This document shows, piece after piece, positions 52,465 through 63,405 of a stretch of DNA of 64,000 bases. The notes under the pieces were generated by a model. It did no database searches. It saw only the letters and a program-made list of their open reading frames with translations, and was not told the DNA's origin. How positions within the stretch are numbered: position 1 is the first letter of the stretch; each line of letters begins with the position of its first letter. The stretch is from Methyloglobulus morosus KoM1 (GTDB taxonomy: Bacteria; Pseudomonadota; Gammaproteobacteria; Methylococcales; Methylomonadaceae): assembly GCF_000496735.2 (NCBI RefSeq), contig NZ_AYLO01000044.1, positions 1 through 64,000 of the forward strand, written 5' to 3'. A program made the position numbers and the translations under genes.

Positions 52465-54778
52465 ATGAAATTTTATTCCTATGCCCTGACGCTTTGTAAC
52501 AACTTACTTGAACGAGTCGCTACAGATACCAACCTCAATTCACCGACCAGCCAAAATCAACAAAACGAAACTAACGCCAGCCACTGCTTAGGAATGCCCC
52601 AAGAACTGTCCCCTGATAAAGAATTAAACGCTGGATTGGATAACCAAGACAAAATTGATCCCATCGTGCGCTTATGGATATTGCGCCTTTTGATACCGTT
52701 GGAATGCCACCGTCAATTTATCCGTAAGAGTGACTTCTATAATGATGAAATTGCCAGGTTGTTTGCTTTGCAGGTTGGTTTCGATGAAGAGGAGGACGAT
52801 TATGAAATCGACCGGATGCTCGAATGTGCGCTCAATCATGGAGACCCTGATTTTCCCAAAAATAAACCTGAACCGCTGTTCGATCCCAAGCAGGCGCTCC
52901 GTCAATTGAAACGCTGCCATAAGGAAGTCGAACAAAGTGCTGCCAAAATTAGCCTGCCACAACCTTTGGCGGGGAACATCCGCTTGCTGGCAAGGCAAGT
53001 AGGGCTTACAGAGATAGAATGCGCTATCCTGGCATTTGCAGTAATGATACACACCGACCGCTTGCTGAATGAAGCCGCTGGCTGGTTGGGTCGGGAACTC
53101 AATCCGCTCGACGTTTACCATGTACTGTCGGTGCTGCTGGGCTATCCAGAATCAGAAATCCGTGCAGCGTTATCCATGCATTCTACCTTGTCGCAAACAG
53201 CTTTGGTGATTATGGACAGGCGTAGGCATGATGACTTGAAAGACATGCTGGACTTGCTCTCTTCTGGGTTTGCCTGCAAAATAATATCGGAAAACGGCTG
53301 TCCGATTGATTGGTTACGAGATATGGTAATCGAAAGCCCATTGCCGCACCTGGGCTTGGCTGACTATCCCCATCTCAAGGATACCCTGGATTTCCTGCAA
53401 CCCTACCTACAACAGGTATTGCGAACCAAAAAGAAAGGCGTAAATATATTCCTGTACGGCACTCCGGGTACGGGCAAAACCCAATTGGCTAGGGTGTTGG
53501 CGCAGCAACTGGCTTGCCCTTTGTATGAGATTGCCAGTGAAGATGAGGACGGCGACCCGGTTGAAGGCGCACAACGATTACGCGCCTTCCGCACCGCCCA
53601 GGCATTTTTCCAAAACTCGCCGACTGTAATGCTGTTTGACGAAGTGGAAGATGTGTTTAATGACGGCAACGGATTGTTCGGTAGGAAAAGCACCGCGCAA
53701 ACCCGCAAAGCCTGGATGAACCGCTTGCTGGAAGAAAATCCTGCACCCACCTTCTGGCTGGGCAACAGCATCGATAGCGTCGATCCGGCGTTTATCCGCC
53801 GCTTTGATTGGGTTATTGAACTGCCAATACCACCTAAAGCTCAGCGTGAGCGCATTATTCTGGAAAATTGCGGCAATATCCTGACCGACAAAGAGATAAA
53901 ACATCTGGCAGCTTGTGAAGACCTTGCGCCTGCCGTGGTCACCCGTGCCGCGCAAGTCATCGGTTCGTTAAAAGATCAGTTTTCGGTCGAACGCTTGTCA
54001 ACCGCCTTACAGCAAATAATGGATAAAACCCTGATTGCTCAAGGTCACCCAGGGCTTAATAGTGATAACGCCATGTGCTTGCCTGCGTATTACGATCCTG
54101 CCCTCATCAATTGCGATTCCGATCTTAGCCAAATTGTGGACGGGATTAAGCGCAATGGCAATGCGCGATTGTGCTTGTTCGGAATGCCAGGAACGGGCAA
54201 AACCGCTTATTCACACTGGTTGGCGAAACAACTTGAAAAGCCGCTGCATGTCAAACGCGGTGCTGACCTGTTGAGCATGTGGGTGGGCGGCACGGAACAT
54301 TGTCCGTATCTTCAAGGAAGCCGAAGAAGACAAGGCTGTGTTGCTGATTGATGAAGTCGATAGCTTTCTACAGAATCGCAGCAACAGCCGACATTCCTGG
54401 GAGATCACTGCCGTCAACGAAATGCTGACCTGCATGGAAACTTACAACGGTGTTTTTATTGCTTCAACAAACCGGATGGATGGCTTAGACCCTGCTTCAT
54501 TACGTCGCTTTGACCTGAAAGTGAAGTTCGATGCCCTCAAACCCCAACAAGCCTGGAAATTGTTGAACAGCTATTGTTTGGCGTTAGGGTTAAAGATACC
54601 GGATGCCAGCTTACAATCCGCCTTGCAAAAGCTCGATGGCCTGACACCCGGTGACTTTGCAGCACTGGAACGGCAACACCGTTTCCGTCCGATTGGCGAT
54701 GCCAACGCACTGATAGCCGCCTTGCAAGCCGAATGCGCCCTGAAAACACCGCATAAAAAGGCGATTGGGTTTACCTGA
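52465..54778 (+). pseudogene. double AAA+ ATPase, frameshifted
   Basis: An N-terminal helical region of about 310 residues without known domain is followed by two AAA+ modules. Module 1 has Walker A GTPGTGKTQLA (near residue 332) and Walker B VMLFDEVED. Module 2 has Walker A GMPGTGKTAYS (near 572), after which the frame breaks at about 54292-54302 (GGCACGGAACAT). The other frame continues as NIVRIFKEAEEDKAVLLIDE with Walker B and a complete C-terminus to 54778. A two-base deletion in an A run explains it; a sequencing error is possible. Without the lesion the protein would have about 770 residues. It opens a group with a small protein, PP2C phosphatase and sirtuin. Confidence 0.8.
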
Positions 54779-54936
54779 TAACGGTATAACCGATACAGCT
54801 TCATTGATCACCCTCTCCCGCCGGAGAAGGCTATTGTGAGGAGATTGATAGCAAACGTTAAATTGGTAGGATGGAAACTTGTACTATCCTTTAACGAAAC
54901 AAGACACGAGCATTCTTGAACCGATGGGAGACAAAC

Positions 54937-55173
54937 ATGAGTAATACGTGGTCAGATGGCCTCAAGGAAGCAACCCGCAAGGCTTTTCAGGATTGCCGGC
55001 CTATTTCGGAAGAGGGTTGCCTTCACATGAAAAACAACAATGGCAGCTTTGGGACGATGCGTTCAGTGGATTTGTTAGACGAAAAATGGTTGATTAAAGA
55101 CAAGAAGGCTGGTGCTGAATATTTTTTCGCCACTATCGACGCGTTGATTGCAGGAGGTTGGGCGATTGATTAG
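54937..55173 (+). CDS. small acidic protein of unknown function
   Basis: A 78-residue protein, not recognised. It starts MSNTWSDGLKEATRKAFQDC and ends FFATIDALIAGGWAID. A central EEGCLHMKNNNGSFGTMRSV and LDEKWLIKDKKAGAEY look like beta strands followed by a C-terminal helix. ATG at 54937 is preferred (GGGAGA upstream); a start 21 bases earlier is also open. It lies between the AAA ATPase and an AT-rich DUF262 gene. A partner or adaptor role with the ATPase is a guess from position. Confidence 0.65.
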   Translation: MSNTWSDGLKEATRKAFQDCRPISEEGCLHMKNNNGSFGTMRSVDLLDEKWLIKDKKAGAEYFFATIDALIAGGWAID

Positions 55174-55273
55174 TGTTATTGGGGTTCACATGTTCACCCC
55201 AACGAACTAAAAAAAGTTGTATCTGGTAACAAACAAAATATACTTTTATTTAATTTGAACCTAAGGTTAAAAA

Positions 55274-57133
55274 ATGCAAGCACAAAATTTAACGGAATTA
55301 TTCTCTAATAGATTTTTTAAGATACCTGATTATCAAAGAGGGTATGCATGGTCTGAAAAACAGTTATCGGAACTTTGGGAGGATTTAAATGAAATACAAG
55401 AAGAAAACGGTGTTTTTAAACATCATTACGCCGGAGCTATTTTTTTAGAAAAAATTAATACCCCCGAAAACGAATTCTGGATTACTGGATCAGGCTTTTT
55501 TAACATTGTCGATGGTCAGCAAAGACTAACTACGGTTTATATTGCTTTATATGAGTTAATAACAATGGATGATGAAGGTTATCAAGAAAGCTCAAAAGAA
55601 CAATTAATAAGAGATTATTTGTACAGAAAAAATAAATCTGGTGAAAGCAAGGCATATAAAATTGATTATGAAATAACTTCAAAAAATCGAGAATATCTCC
55701 ATAACAAAATATTTAATGATAATAATGTAATATTAGATAATAAAGAAAATTTATATACAAATAACTTATGGTTTTCAAAATCATTTTTTAGAGAAAAATT
55801 TAGTAGTACAAACAAGATCAATCGTGAAATTTTATTTAGAAAGATTACAGAAGCCTTGCTTTTTGATATAAGAAACATAGAAAAAGATCTTGATGTTCAA
55901 GTTGTATTTGAAACAATGAATAACAGAGGCAAACCTCTTACAGTTCTTGAGAAACTCAAAAATAGGTTAATTTATTTGGGAGAAAAATTAGATTCCCCAA
56001 TAGAAGATAAAAAGAAATTAAGGGATAACATCAATAAGTCATGGGGTATTATTTATAGTAGTTTAGCTGAAAATAAGGATAAAGTTTTGGATGAGGATGA
56101 GTTTTTATCAGCGCATCTATCACTATACAGAAAGCCAGAAGAATATGTTTTTTCTGAAAAAAAAGCAGAAGAAAAAGTTTTTCAGATGTTTTGCAACAAA
56201 GCCTCAGAATATGGTGAAGAAGAAGTATCCTATAATAAGATTAATGATTATATTTTAGATTTAGCCGTGGCTGCGCCGAATTGGTTTAAAGTTAACAACA
56301 CCGAAGAAAATTCAATAAAAAAAATTCTCATTTTAAATAGCACAAAAGAAATAAAGATATTTTTATTGTCTTTGTTGAAAGATGATGAAATTGAACATAA
56401 AAGTATTTTTGAAAAGGTTGAAAAAATTTTATTTAAAAATAAATTGCCAGGAATAAACATATTAGATGAAAGAGTGTTTTCAAATTGGGCGAGAGATTTA
56501 TATGAAAAAAACAATGATAAAAAAGAAAAACTCTTTGCAGATATAAATAAATATGTTGATACGCCTATTTCTTCAGATAGCTTTATTATTGCAATACAAA
56601 ATATGTATACTTATGAAAGAGGAAACAAAGGCTTTCATAGATGGGTATATCTGAAATATTTTTTATTTGAATACGAAAATTATTTGAAATTAAAATACCT
56701 AGAAATTAATGACAATGTTAAATTAGACGATTATGATTCTACAACAATTGAACATATTATACCTCAAGAATGGAGTTTAAATTGGCGTGGTATTGTTGAT
56801 CCACTAATTATCCAAGCAGATCAAAATTATAAAGATCAGTTATCTAAAGTATTATTAAATACATTAGGAAATTTAACTATATTAAAAGATGGAAAAAACT
56901 CATCCCTAGGCAATAAAAGTTGGCAAATTAAGAAAGAAAGGTTTAGTGTTGGATCATACAATGAAATTGATATTAGTAAAAATCTAAACTGGTCAAAAAA
57001 TGAGATATTTTGCCGTGGTACTGAAATGTTAAATTTTTTAATCAAAAAAGTTGATTGCTTAAAATTATCAGATGATCAAAAAGATAAAATATTATATTTT
57101 GATGATTACTTTATCGATAAACTAAAGCCATAG
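55274..57133 (+). CDS. DUF262/DUF1524 (GmrSD-like) protein
   Basis: A 619-residue protein. The N-terminal DUF262 (ParB/Srx-like) domain has FKIPDYQRGYAWSEKQLSEL and the IVDGQQRLTTVYIALYEL motif with the catalytic DGQQR. The C-terminal DUF1524 domain is of the His-Me/HNH nuclease type: TTIEHIIPQEW, then LNTLGNLTILKDGKNSSLGN. The same pairing occurs in GmrSD type IV restriction enzymes that cut modified DNA, so phage defence is the likely role. Base composition is markedly AT-rich and lysine/asparagine/isoleucine-rich compared with both neighbours, showing recent transfer into the middle of an older gene group. Confidence 0.9.
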   Translation: MQAQNLTELFSNRFFKIPDYQRGYAWSEKQLSELWEDLNEIQEENGVFKHHYAGAIFLEKINTPENEFWITGSGFFNIVDGQQRLTTVYIALYELITMDDEGYQESSKEQLIRDYLYRKNKSGESKAYKIDYEITSKNREYLHNKIFNDNNVILDNKENLYTNNLWFSKSFFREKFSSTNKINREILFRKITEALLFDIRNIEKDLDVQVVFETMNNRGKPLTVLEKLKNRLIYLGEKLDSPIEDKKKLRDNINKSWGIIYSSLAENKDKVLDEDEFLSAHLSLYRKPEEYVFSEKKAEEKVFQMFCNKASEYGEEEVSYNKINDYILDLAVAAPNWFKVNNTEENSIKKILILNSTKEIKIFLLSLLKDDEIEHKSIFEKVEKILFKNKLPGINILDERVFSNWARDLYEKNNDKKEKLFADINKYVDTPISSDSFIIAIQNMYTYERGNKGFHRWVYLKYFLFEYENYLKLKYLEINDNVKLDDYDSTTIEHIIPQEWSLNWRGIVDPLIIQADQNYKDQLSKVLLNTLGNLTILKDGKNSSLGNKSWQIKKERFSVGSYNEIDISKNLNWSKNEIFCRGTEMLNFLIKKVDCLKLSDDQKDKILYFDDYFIDKLKP

Positions 57134-57217
57134 GTGCCTTTATTTCGAGGAACTAGGAATAACTTGAATCATATACTTTCTTCTATTTTTACCTATCATG
57201 ATAATTGAAAACGCAAC

Positions 57218-57985
57218 TTGATTAACTATGCCGCCTTCACCCACACCGGCAAACACCATCGCCAAAACCAGGATGCCATATTCTTGCCTGGAATCGTGCA
57301 GCAAAAAGCCGGGTTTTGGGAAGGCCAGTTTAACCTGGATGCGCCACTGCGCTTTGCGGTAGCGGATGGGGTTGGCGGTTTGCCCAGTGCGGCAACAGCC
57401 AGCCGTATTTTGTTGCAGGAGTTAATGGTGTTAGATACAGCCCAGCCTGATTTATTGCCACGGCAACGCTTGTTCCCGTTACACCACCGCTTGGTTAAAT
57501 CCTGCCAAAGCCAACGTGCGTTACAAAATGCCGGTTCCACGTTGGTTACTGCTGAGATTGCTGCCGATGGCCAGATAGGCTTATGGCATGTGGGTGATTC
57601 GCGTGGTTATCATTACAAGCCGCAAGGTTTGCGCCGACTGACCGATGACCATACCCTGGCCTATTGCCTAAGCCGTTCCGGTAGCCATTCCCAAATCCAA
57701 TTAGATGCCGTTGCCAAAACCCGCATGGGACAAGCGTTAGACAATTTGTTCATCTATTCACCGGAAGCCGAAGAGCCGTTTATCGGCTTGCAACGATTGC
57801 AATTATTGCCGGGCGAGACATTGCTGCTGGTCAGCGACGGAGTGACATCTCACCTGTCCGATGATGCCTTGGCTGTTTGCCTTAGCGGCAACGGCCTTGC
57901 CGCCAATGTCCAACGGATTTTCGATGCAGTGATGGCGCAAGGTGCTGAGGATAATTTGAGTGCAGTGGCTATTGCCATAATGTAA
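57218..57985 (+). CDS. PP2C-family serine/threonine phosphatase
   Basis: A 255-residue metal-dependent phosphatase. Metal-binding aspartates are visible in NQDAIFL, VADGVGGLPSA, and SDGVTSHL, with EDNLSAVAIAIM at the end; LWHVGDSRGYHY is the GDSR motif. It is a single soluble domain. The only in-frame start is TTG at 57218 with no clear ribosome-binding site, and the open frame begins soon after the AT-rich DUF262 gene, so the original upstream region may have been displaced. Composition returns to the genome average. PP2C enzymes usually counter a Ser/Thr kinase; none is in the window. Confidence 0.87.
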   Translation: MINYAAFTHTGKHHRQNQDAIFLPGIVQQKAGFWEGQFNLDAPLRFAVADGVGGLPSAATASRILLQELMVLDTAQPDLLPRQRLFPLHHRLVKSCQSQRALQNAGSTLVTAEIAADGQIGLWHVGDSRGYHYKPQGLRRLTDDHTLAYCLSRSGSHSQIQLDAVAKTRMGQALDNLFIYSPEAEEPFIGLQRLQLLPGETLLLVSDGVTSHLSDDALAVCLSGNGLAANVQRIFDAVMAQGAEDNLSAVAIAIM

Positions 57986-58111
57986 AAACGACCATGTAGG
58001 GTCGTCCCTGCTACCTTTTAGGTTTTGCATTTAAAGGCAGGTCGCGAAAAGCTGCGCGATTCATGGCTTCTGCTCTAGGGTTTTTAGATTTCAATTGATA
58101 GGATACCAACA

Positions 58112-58866
58112 ATGTTTGCAGAAGAGCTGATTGTTAAAGTAAAGAATGCCCGTAGCATTGTCGTGTTTACAGGTGCTGGTGTTTCGGCAGAAAGTGGTAT
58201 TCCCACATTCCGGGATGCACAGGTGGGCTTATGGGAGAATTTTGATGCGACCTTGCTGGCCAGTCCTGAAGGTTTTCGCACCGATAAGGCGTTAGTCTGG
58301 GGTTGGTATGAATGGCGGCGTATGAAGGTGCTGCAAGCCCAACCTAACCCGGCACACTGGGCGATAGCCGAGCTTTCTAATCAAGCAGATCATTTTTCCC
58401 TCATCACCCAGAATGTTGACGACCTTCATGAGCGCTCAGGGATAAACGATGTTATCCATTTACATGGGAGTTTACATCAACCACGCTGCTTTGCTTGTGC
58501 CAGGGCGTACATTTTTCCTGAGACAATGCCGGATGAGCCAATTGACGGGCGACGCTCGGAACCGCCAAGATGTCAGCATTGCAATGGTTACATCCGTCCT
58601 GGTGTAGTCTGGTTTGGGGAGTCGCTGCCTAAAGCAGCGTGGGAAAATGCCCAACTCGCGGTGAGGAACTGTGACGTGTTTTTTCGATAGGTACGTCCGC
58701 TGTCGTATGGCCAGCGGCACAACTCCCCATAGAAGCAGCGCATTCCGGCGCAACCGTCATTCAAGTCAACCCTGAGAAAACCGATTTGGATAAAGTGGCG
58801 CATTATAATTTGCATGGACAGGCTGGAACAGTTTTGCCACAATTGATTGAAGCGTTCACTCAATAA
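58112..58866 (+). pseudogene. cobB: Sir2-family NAD-dependent deacylase, frameshifted
   Basis: Class III sirtuin. NAD site FTGAGVSAESGIPTFRD, then ITQNVDDLHERSG and the catalytic histidine in VIHLHGSLHQ, and four zinc cysteines (CFACARAY ... CQHCNGYIRPG). WYEWRR supplies the Tyr and Arg that in SIRT5/CobB-type enzymes bind succinyl or malonyl lysine. The frame stops at 58690 just after a T6 run (58679-58684); with one more T it continues as SIGTSAVVWPAAQLPIEAAH to the stop at 58866, a normal C-terminus. So a single-base deletion, real or a sequencing error, breaks an otherwise complete gene of about 250 codons. Confidence 0.87.
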
Positions 58867-59124
58867 CAGACATACAAATTTTGAACAAAACAACACCGCA
58901 TTATTAGCTAATTATTAATCGTGACCGACCGCTATCGTTTCTCTTGCAGGCATTAAGGCATAGCTAACGGTGGCGTTTAATCGCCACTCCTAAAACTTTA
59001 AGCTATTTTTGTAAAAAACGAACATTACATCATCAAAGTGTCCAGCCTCAATAATCCCTTTGATGATGGATAATTAGAAGCCCGGATACCACATCGTTTT
59101 ATCCGGGCTTTTAAAGTCGTTGTT

Positions 59125-61204
59125 TTAATGGCTTGCCAGCGGTACTGGGCAGTCAGCTTGGTTGCCGACGCACATCGGCCTCATCATGTCGTTATCCTCG
59201 TGCGATAAGATGTGGCAGTGCCAGACATACAGGCCGGGCCGGTCGAACCGGGCTTTTACCCGAGTCACTTCGCCTGGATAGGCAATTAAAGTGTCTTTCG
59301 ATCCGAGTTCCCATGCTTCTGGTCCACGGACTAGACCCTGTGGTGTTGCTGGGAGCAAAGGGGCGATGGTGTCACTCAGCAATGGCTCACGGTTCACTAC
59401 TTGGAATTCCACCAGGTGCATGTGGATAGGGTGTGCATCTTCGGTGAAATTGTAGATTTCCCATATCTCAGTTGTACCGTTGCCGGGATTTTCAGTAATG
59501 GGGTCCATCCAAGGGAAAGGTGCAGGCGCCCCAAAACTATCCAATGTACCAAGCATCGAAATAGTGGGCCCGAACGGTACGCCCGTGACACTTTCGATAA
59601 TATCCTTTAAGTTTCCGTTGGTATCGGTGTTGTAGTTCGCAAAAACAGTCCCGGACTCCATTTCATTGACAGAAACTTTGCGTACATTTCTGGGATTACC
59701 CAAGTTTTGGGTTGGCAATAAGGCCGGTATTAGATGCGGCGGAACTGAACTATCCACCGACGTCTTGGGTACGACATTAAGTTGCATCACCTGCCCAGTC
59801 GTGTATGGGTCGGAGTATTCATAATCCGCGCCGCCTACGCCGCCACCATAAGGCTCGTCTGGCCCTTCGTTAATCAGGTAAAGCGGACTGCCATTAGGGA
59901 CATGGGTAAAATCAACGACCACATCGAGCCTTTCGGCTGGAGCAATCAGTAGCGAGTCTACTTGTTTCGGTTTAGTTTGGAACCCTCCGTCTCCACCAAC
60001 CACCCAGAACGGTACTGCTGCAGTTGCAGGTCGGGCAATAGCATCGCTGGCGATTTTTAGGATCATGAAGCGTGAATCGGAAGCATTGAGAATGCGGAAA
60101 CGGTAGCGGCGTTTTTCAATGTCTAGACTCGGCCAACTGTTGCCGTTTACCAAGATCACATTAGAAAAAAATTCCGGATTCCAGATAGGCGAAACATCGC
60201 TGTTGCCTCCGGTTGCCGTATGGCTTGGGATAAAAGGTATTTTAAGATCCTTCTTAGCCACTCCCTCGAAGAAAGCCCTGTCTCCCGGATAGAACAAGCT
60301 GCCGTCGCTATTGAAAGCGCGGTCATGTATCAGTAAAGGGATCTCGTATTTTCCTTGTGGCAACAGTAAACTCGGAAGATCTGTCATTCCACCACACAGC
60401 ATATAATTTCCCGCCAAACTTGTATATACGTTGCTGCGGGTCATGCCCAGGGTGTGGTCATGGAACCACATCTGGGTGGCGCGTTGATCGTTGGAATATT
60501 GGTAAGTCGCTGCACTGGCCTCATTCGCCGCGCCGGCAATTTGAGCCCAGTGCGTTCCTCGGGTAGCGTAATGGGCGGGGATGTTCGATGCCGCTGGCAA
60601 TGTCCATGATTCTGGATAACCATCACTGCCGGGACTACATGTGAGCCGTGGAGATGGGTAACTAAAGGTACTGGGCCTTGATACGGAGTTGGATCTGAGC
60701 TCATGCTGTCTTGCCCGCCTGGACCGCCGGACGGATTCGCCCAGTGAACGGTTTGGTCTACGGGTAACAAATGGGGTAAGAAATTTCCATTGCTATCTTT
60801 GAGGTCGTTGGACCATTTCACCCGTACTGGGCGATTGACCGTTGCCTCGATGGTATAAGAAGGTGAATGGAATGTTTGCGGATAATCGCTAGAACCATAC
60901 GCTCAGAGTGTTGTGTTGGGCAGTGTCCTAGGCAGTACCTGCTGCTTAATTTGACGAGCGGCAATCTTACCCCCGGTACGCCACCGTTCACTATTTTGGG
61001 CATTGCCGGAGGGACGTATAAGGGTGTGGCGTATTTGGGTATGGTCATAGGATCTAAACTGCCACCCGGCAATGCTGCCCAAGCCGTACTCACCATCCAC
61101 GGCGTCATAAGCATAAGGCCGATCCCATTGAGTACAATTGTGGGTGTGAGCTTAGTTAAATCGGCATTCACTGCTGCCCTGTTTTGTTGCGTTATCTTCG
61201 ACAT
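59125..61204 (-). pseudogene. multicopper oxidase (CotA/bilirubin-oxidase-like), decayed
   Basis: Exported laccase-type oxidase. N-terminus at 61204 with a hydrophobic export segment; copper motifs in order are THLHGSHV, MWFHDHTLGM, HPIHMHLVEF and HCHILSHEDNDMM, so all type 1 and trinuclear ligands survive. The reading frame is broken three times: one G missing in a run at 60970-60974, a TGA at 60903-60905 where tryptophan is expected, and one G missing near 60629-60633. The last 491 codons are intact (to 59125). Family members oxidise Cu(I), Mn(II) or phenolics. Three lesions make true decay likelier than sequencing error. Confidence 0.87.
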
Positions 61205-61925
61205 TTTGGATACCTCATTGCCGATAGGTTAAGAAGTTTCCCTGCATATGAAAAAATTGTACAAAGCTCAAATAATCCAGCGAAATGTCCGCGATCCGGC
61301 ATCTTTTAGGCAAACCAAGCGGAAAAGTACAAGGTGGACTAATGGCTACACAATAATAAAAAACGGTGTTTAAATAATATACGTACAAATACCTAGGCAG
61401 AATAGGCAGCACTATAGGGCATGGTCCGGCATTTATTCGCAATCAGGCCATGACAGCAAAAGACTCGTAAGGACTGGTTAAAATTAGTGATAGCGGAGGT
61501 TTGAAAAGGAGAATGCAGAAAGGCGAACGGGTGTCGGTTGGGACGCAACTTTGCTAGCTTGGCAGGTGTCGGTTCTTATGGAAAAAGTGAAAAACTCCAG
61601 GATCAAGTCGCCCAGAGTGAACTTGTGTTTTTTTAAGGTTGTTGCTTAAGAAATCGTGGATAGTTTCTTAGAATTGCCAAATGTGGGCTTGGGTGGAAAA
61701 CCCAGGCCACATTTGGCTAAATTAGGGATCAACTTCGACTCGTCCGCAGTTGCCTTAATCACATTGAGGCTAACCAACCAAGCATCCGGTTATGAAGGCA
61801 AAAAAACCGGATTGAAAAGCCACACGGGCCTGTCAGTTAATATGGCCGATTGACCCCCTATGTTTTTTGCTTAATGTGTGGAATATTGCGAACCAACCAA
61901 TTGATTTAAGGATAAGTTGGATGAA
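61205..61925. other. long intergenic region without gene
   Basis: About 720 bases between the multicopper oxidase and pyk. Short frames on the plus strand (for example 61656-61853) have no recognisable domain and one covers a hairpin, so I do not call them. The only structure I see is the inverted repeat at 61676-61717. Confidence 0.55.
61676..61717. repeat. intergenic inverted repeat
   Basis: Perfect 11-bp arms GCCAAATGTGG/CCACATTTGGC, with an inner TGGGT/ACCCA stem separated by a small internal loop. It may be a transcription terminator relic or a miniature repeat. Confidence 0.65.
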
Positions 61926-63374
61926 TCAAGGTGTTAACCCTTGTCCAACGACAATTACCTTAAGCGCATTTGTCCCACCCTTAACGCCTGTCAAATCACC
62001 TTTGGTGATGATGAATTTGTCGCCGTTATTGGCAATATTCCATTTCCGTAGTTCACGTACCACATCGCGGTTAACTTCGGCGTGGTCGTGGCGTTCGTCG
62101 ATTTTATGGTAGATGGGGAATACGCCCCGAAATAAAGTGACCCGCCCTAAAGTGGTTTCCGAGCTGCTCATAGCGAAAATAGGGATGCCAGAACTGATCC
62201 GCGACATCCATAGCGGTGTTGAGCCGGATTCGGTCAATGCGACTATGCCCTTGATTTTAGAATGGTTCGCCATGTACATGGCAGACATGGCAATGGCTTC
62301 GTCATCACGCTCGAATTCCTTATCCATGCGATGGTCAGAAATGCGCACAATCCGTTGTTTTTCCGCTTCCAGACAGATCCTGTCCATGGCTTCGACAGCT
62401 TTGATCGGGTGTTTGCCGGAGGCCGTTTCTGCCGACAGCATGATCGCGTCAGTGCCGTCGTATACAGCATTGGCTACGTCAAAGACTTCTGCGCGGGTTG
62501 GGATGGGGTTGTCGATCATCGATTCCATCATTTGCGTCGCGGTAATCGCAACACGGTTAAGTTCACGCGTACGCTTGATCAACAGTTTTTGGACGGCAGG
62601 CAGGTTGGCGTCGCCGATTTCGACGCCCAAATCACCGCGAGCTACCATCACGGCATCGGATGCGAGGATGATTTCATCCATCACGTCCGGCACGATGGCC
62701 TCCGCCCGTTCAACTTTGGCAACGATACCGGCATAGCAGCCTTCCGCTTGCAATAAACGACGGGCTTCGTTCAGGTCTTCCGCTGTCCGTGGAAAAGAAA
62801 TTGCCACATAATCGCATTTCATCAAGGCGACAGTCTTGATGTCCTCCTTGTCTTTTTCGGTTAACGCCGCCGCAGAAAGGCCGCCACCCAACAGGTTGAT
62901 GCCTTTGTTGTTAGATAAATCGCCGCCGACGACAACTTTACAATTGACGCGCATGTTTTCGACATTCACCACATCCAGCACAATACGCCCATCATCCAAC
63001 AATAGCCTACTACCGGGATTGACTTCCATGGCCAGCGGTTCGTACGTGATGCCGACCTGTGTATTGTCACCAGCCAAAGGATCAAGGTTGATATCCAAAG
63101 CAAAATCCTGGCCTTCATTCAAAAACACTTTGGTGTCTTTAAAGCGGGCAATACGGATTTTAGGGCCTTGTAAATCGGCAAGAATACCGACACGCCGCCC
63201 CGCCTTTTGGCTAAGTTCGCGAATCATGTTGGCCCGATCGATATGGTCTTGTGCTGAACCATGCGAAAAATTCATGCGGACGACATCAACCCCGGCCATG
63301 ATTAATCCATCGAGTACGCCGGGTTTGTCTGTGGCGGGGCCGAGTGTCGCTAAAATTTTGGTTCGTCTTAACAT
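61926..63374 (-). CDS. pyk: pyruvate kinase
   Basis: A 482-residue glycolytic enzyme making pyruvate and ATP from phosphoenolpyruvate. N-terminus RRTKILATLGPATDKPGVLD, the substrate region VVRMNFSHGSAQDHIDRANM, the catalytic lysine/metal region VAKVERAEAIVPDVMDEIIL, MVARGDLGVEIGDANLPAVQ and ITATQMMESMIDNPIPTRAE are all present. Full length, with the C-terminal regulatory domain. It follows gap with 31 bases between, so the two are probably an operon for lower glycolysis. Confidence 0.97.
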   Translation of the reverse strand: MLRRTKILATLGPATDKPGVLDGLIMAGVDVVRMNFSHGSAQDHIDRANMIRELSQKAGRRVGILADLQGPKIRIARFKDTKVFLNEGQDFALDINLDPLAGDNTQVGITYEPLAMEVNPGSRLLLDDGRIVLDVVNVENMRVNCKVVVGGDLSNNKGINLLGGGLSAAALTEKDKEDIKTVALMKCDYVAISFPRTAEDLNEARRLLQAEGCYAGIVAKVERAEAIVPDVMDEIILASDAVMVARGDLGVEIGDANLPAVQKLLIKRTRELNRVAITATQMMESMIDNPIPTRAEVFDVANAVYDGTDAIMLSAETASGKHPIKAVEAMDRICLEAEKQRIVRISDHRMDKEFERDDEAIAMSAMYMANHSKIKGIVALTESGSTPLWMSRISSGIPIFAMSSSETTLGRVTLFRGVFPIYHKIDERHDHAEVNRDVVRELRKWNIANNGDKFIITKGDLTGVKGGTNALKVIVVGQGLTP

Positions 63375-63405
63375 GAGGTGATTGTCAATTTAATGATGAG
63401 TTATA

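Noticed and set aside
60903-60905. In-frame TGA in the multicopper oxidase as possible selenocysteine
   Set aside because: The position corresponds to tryptophan by context, no SECIS-like hairpin is evident, and two frameshifts flank it; decay is simpler.
61656-61853. 65-codon frame on the plus strand
   Set aside because: It covers an inverted repeat and has no recognisable domain or ribosome-binding site.
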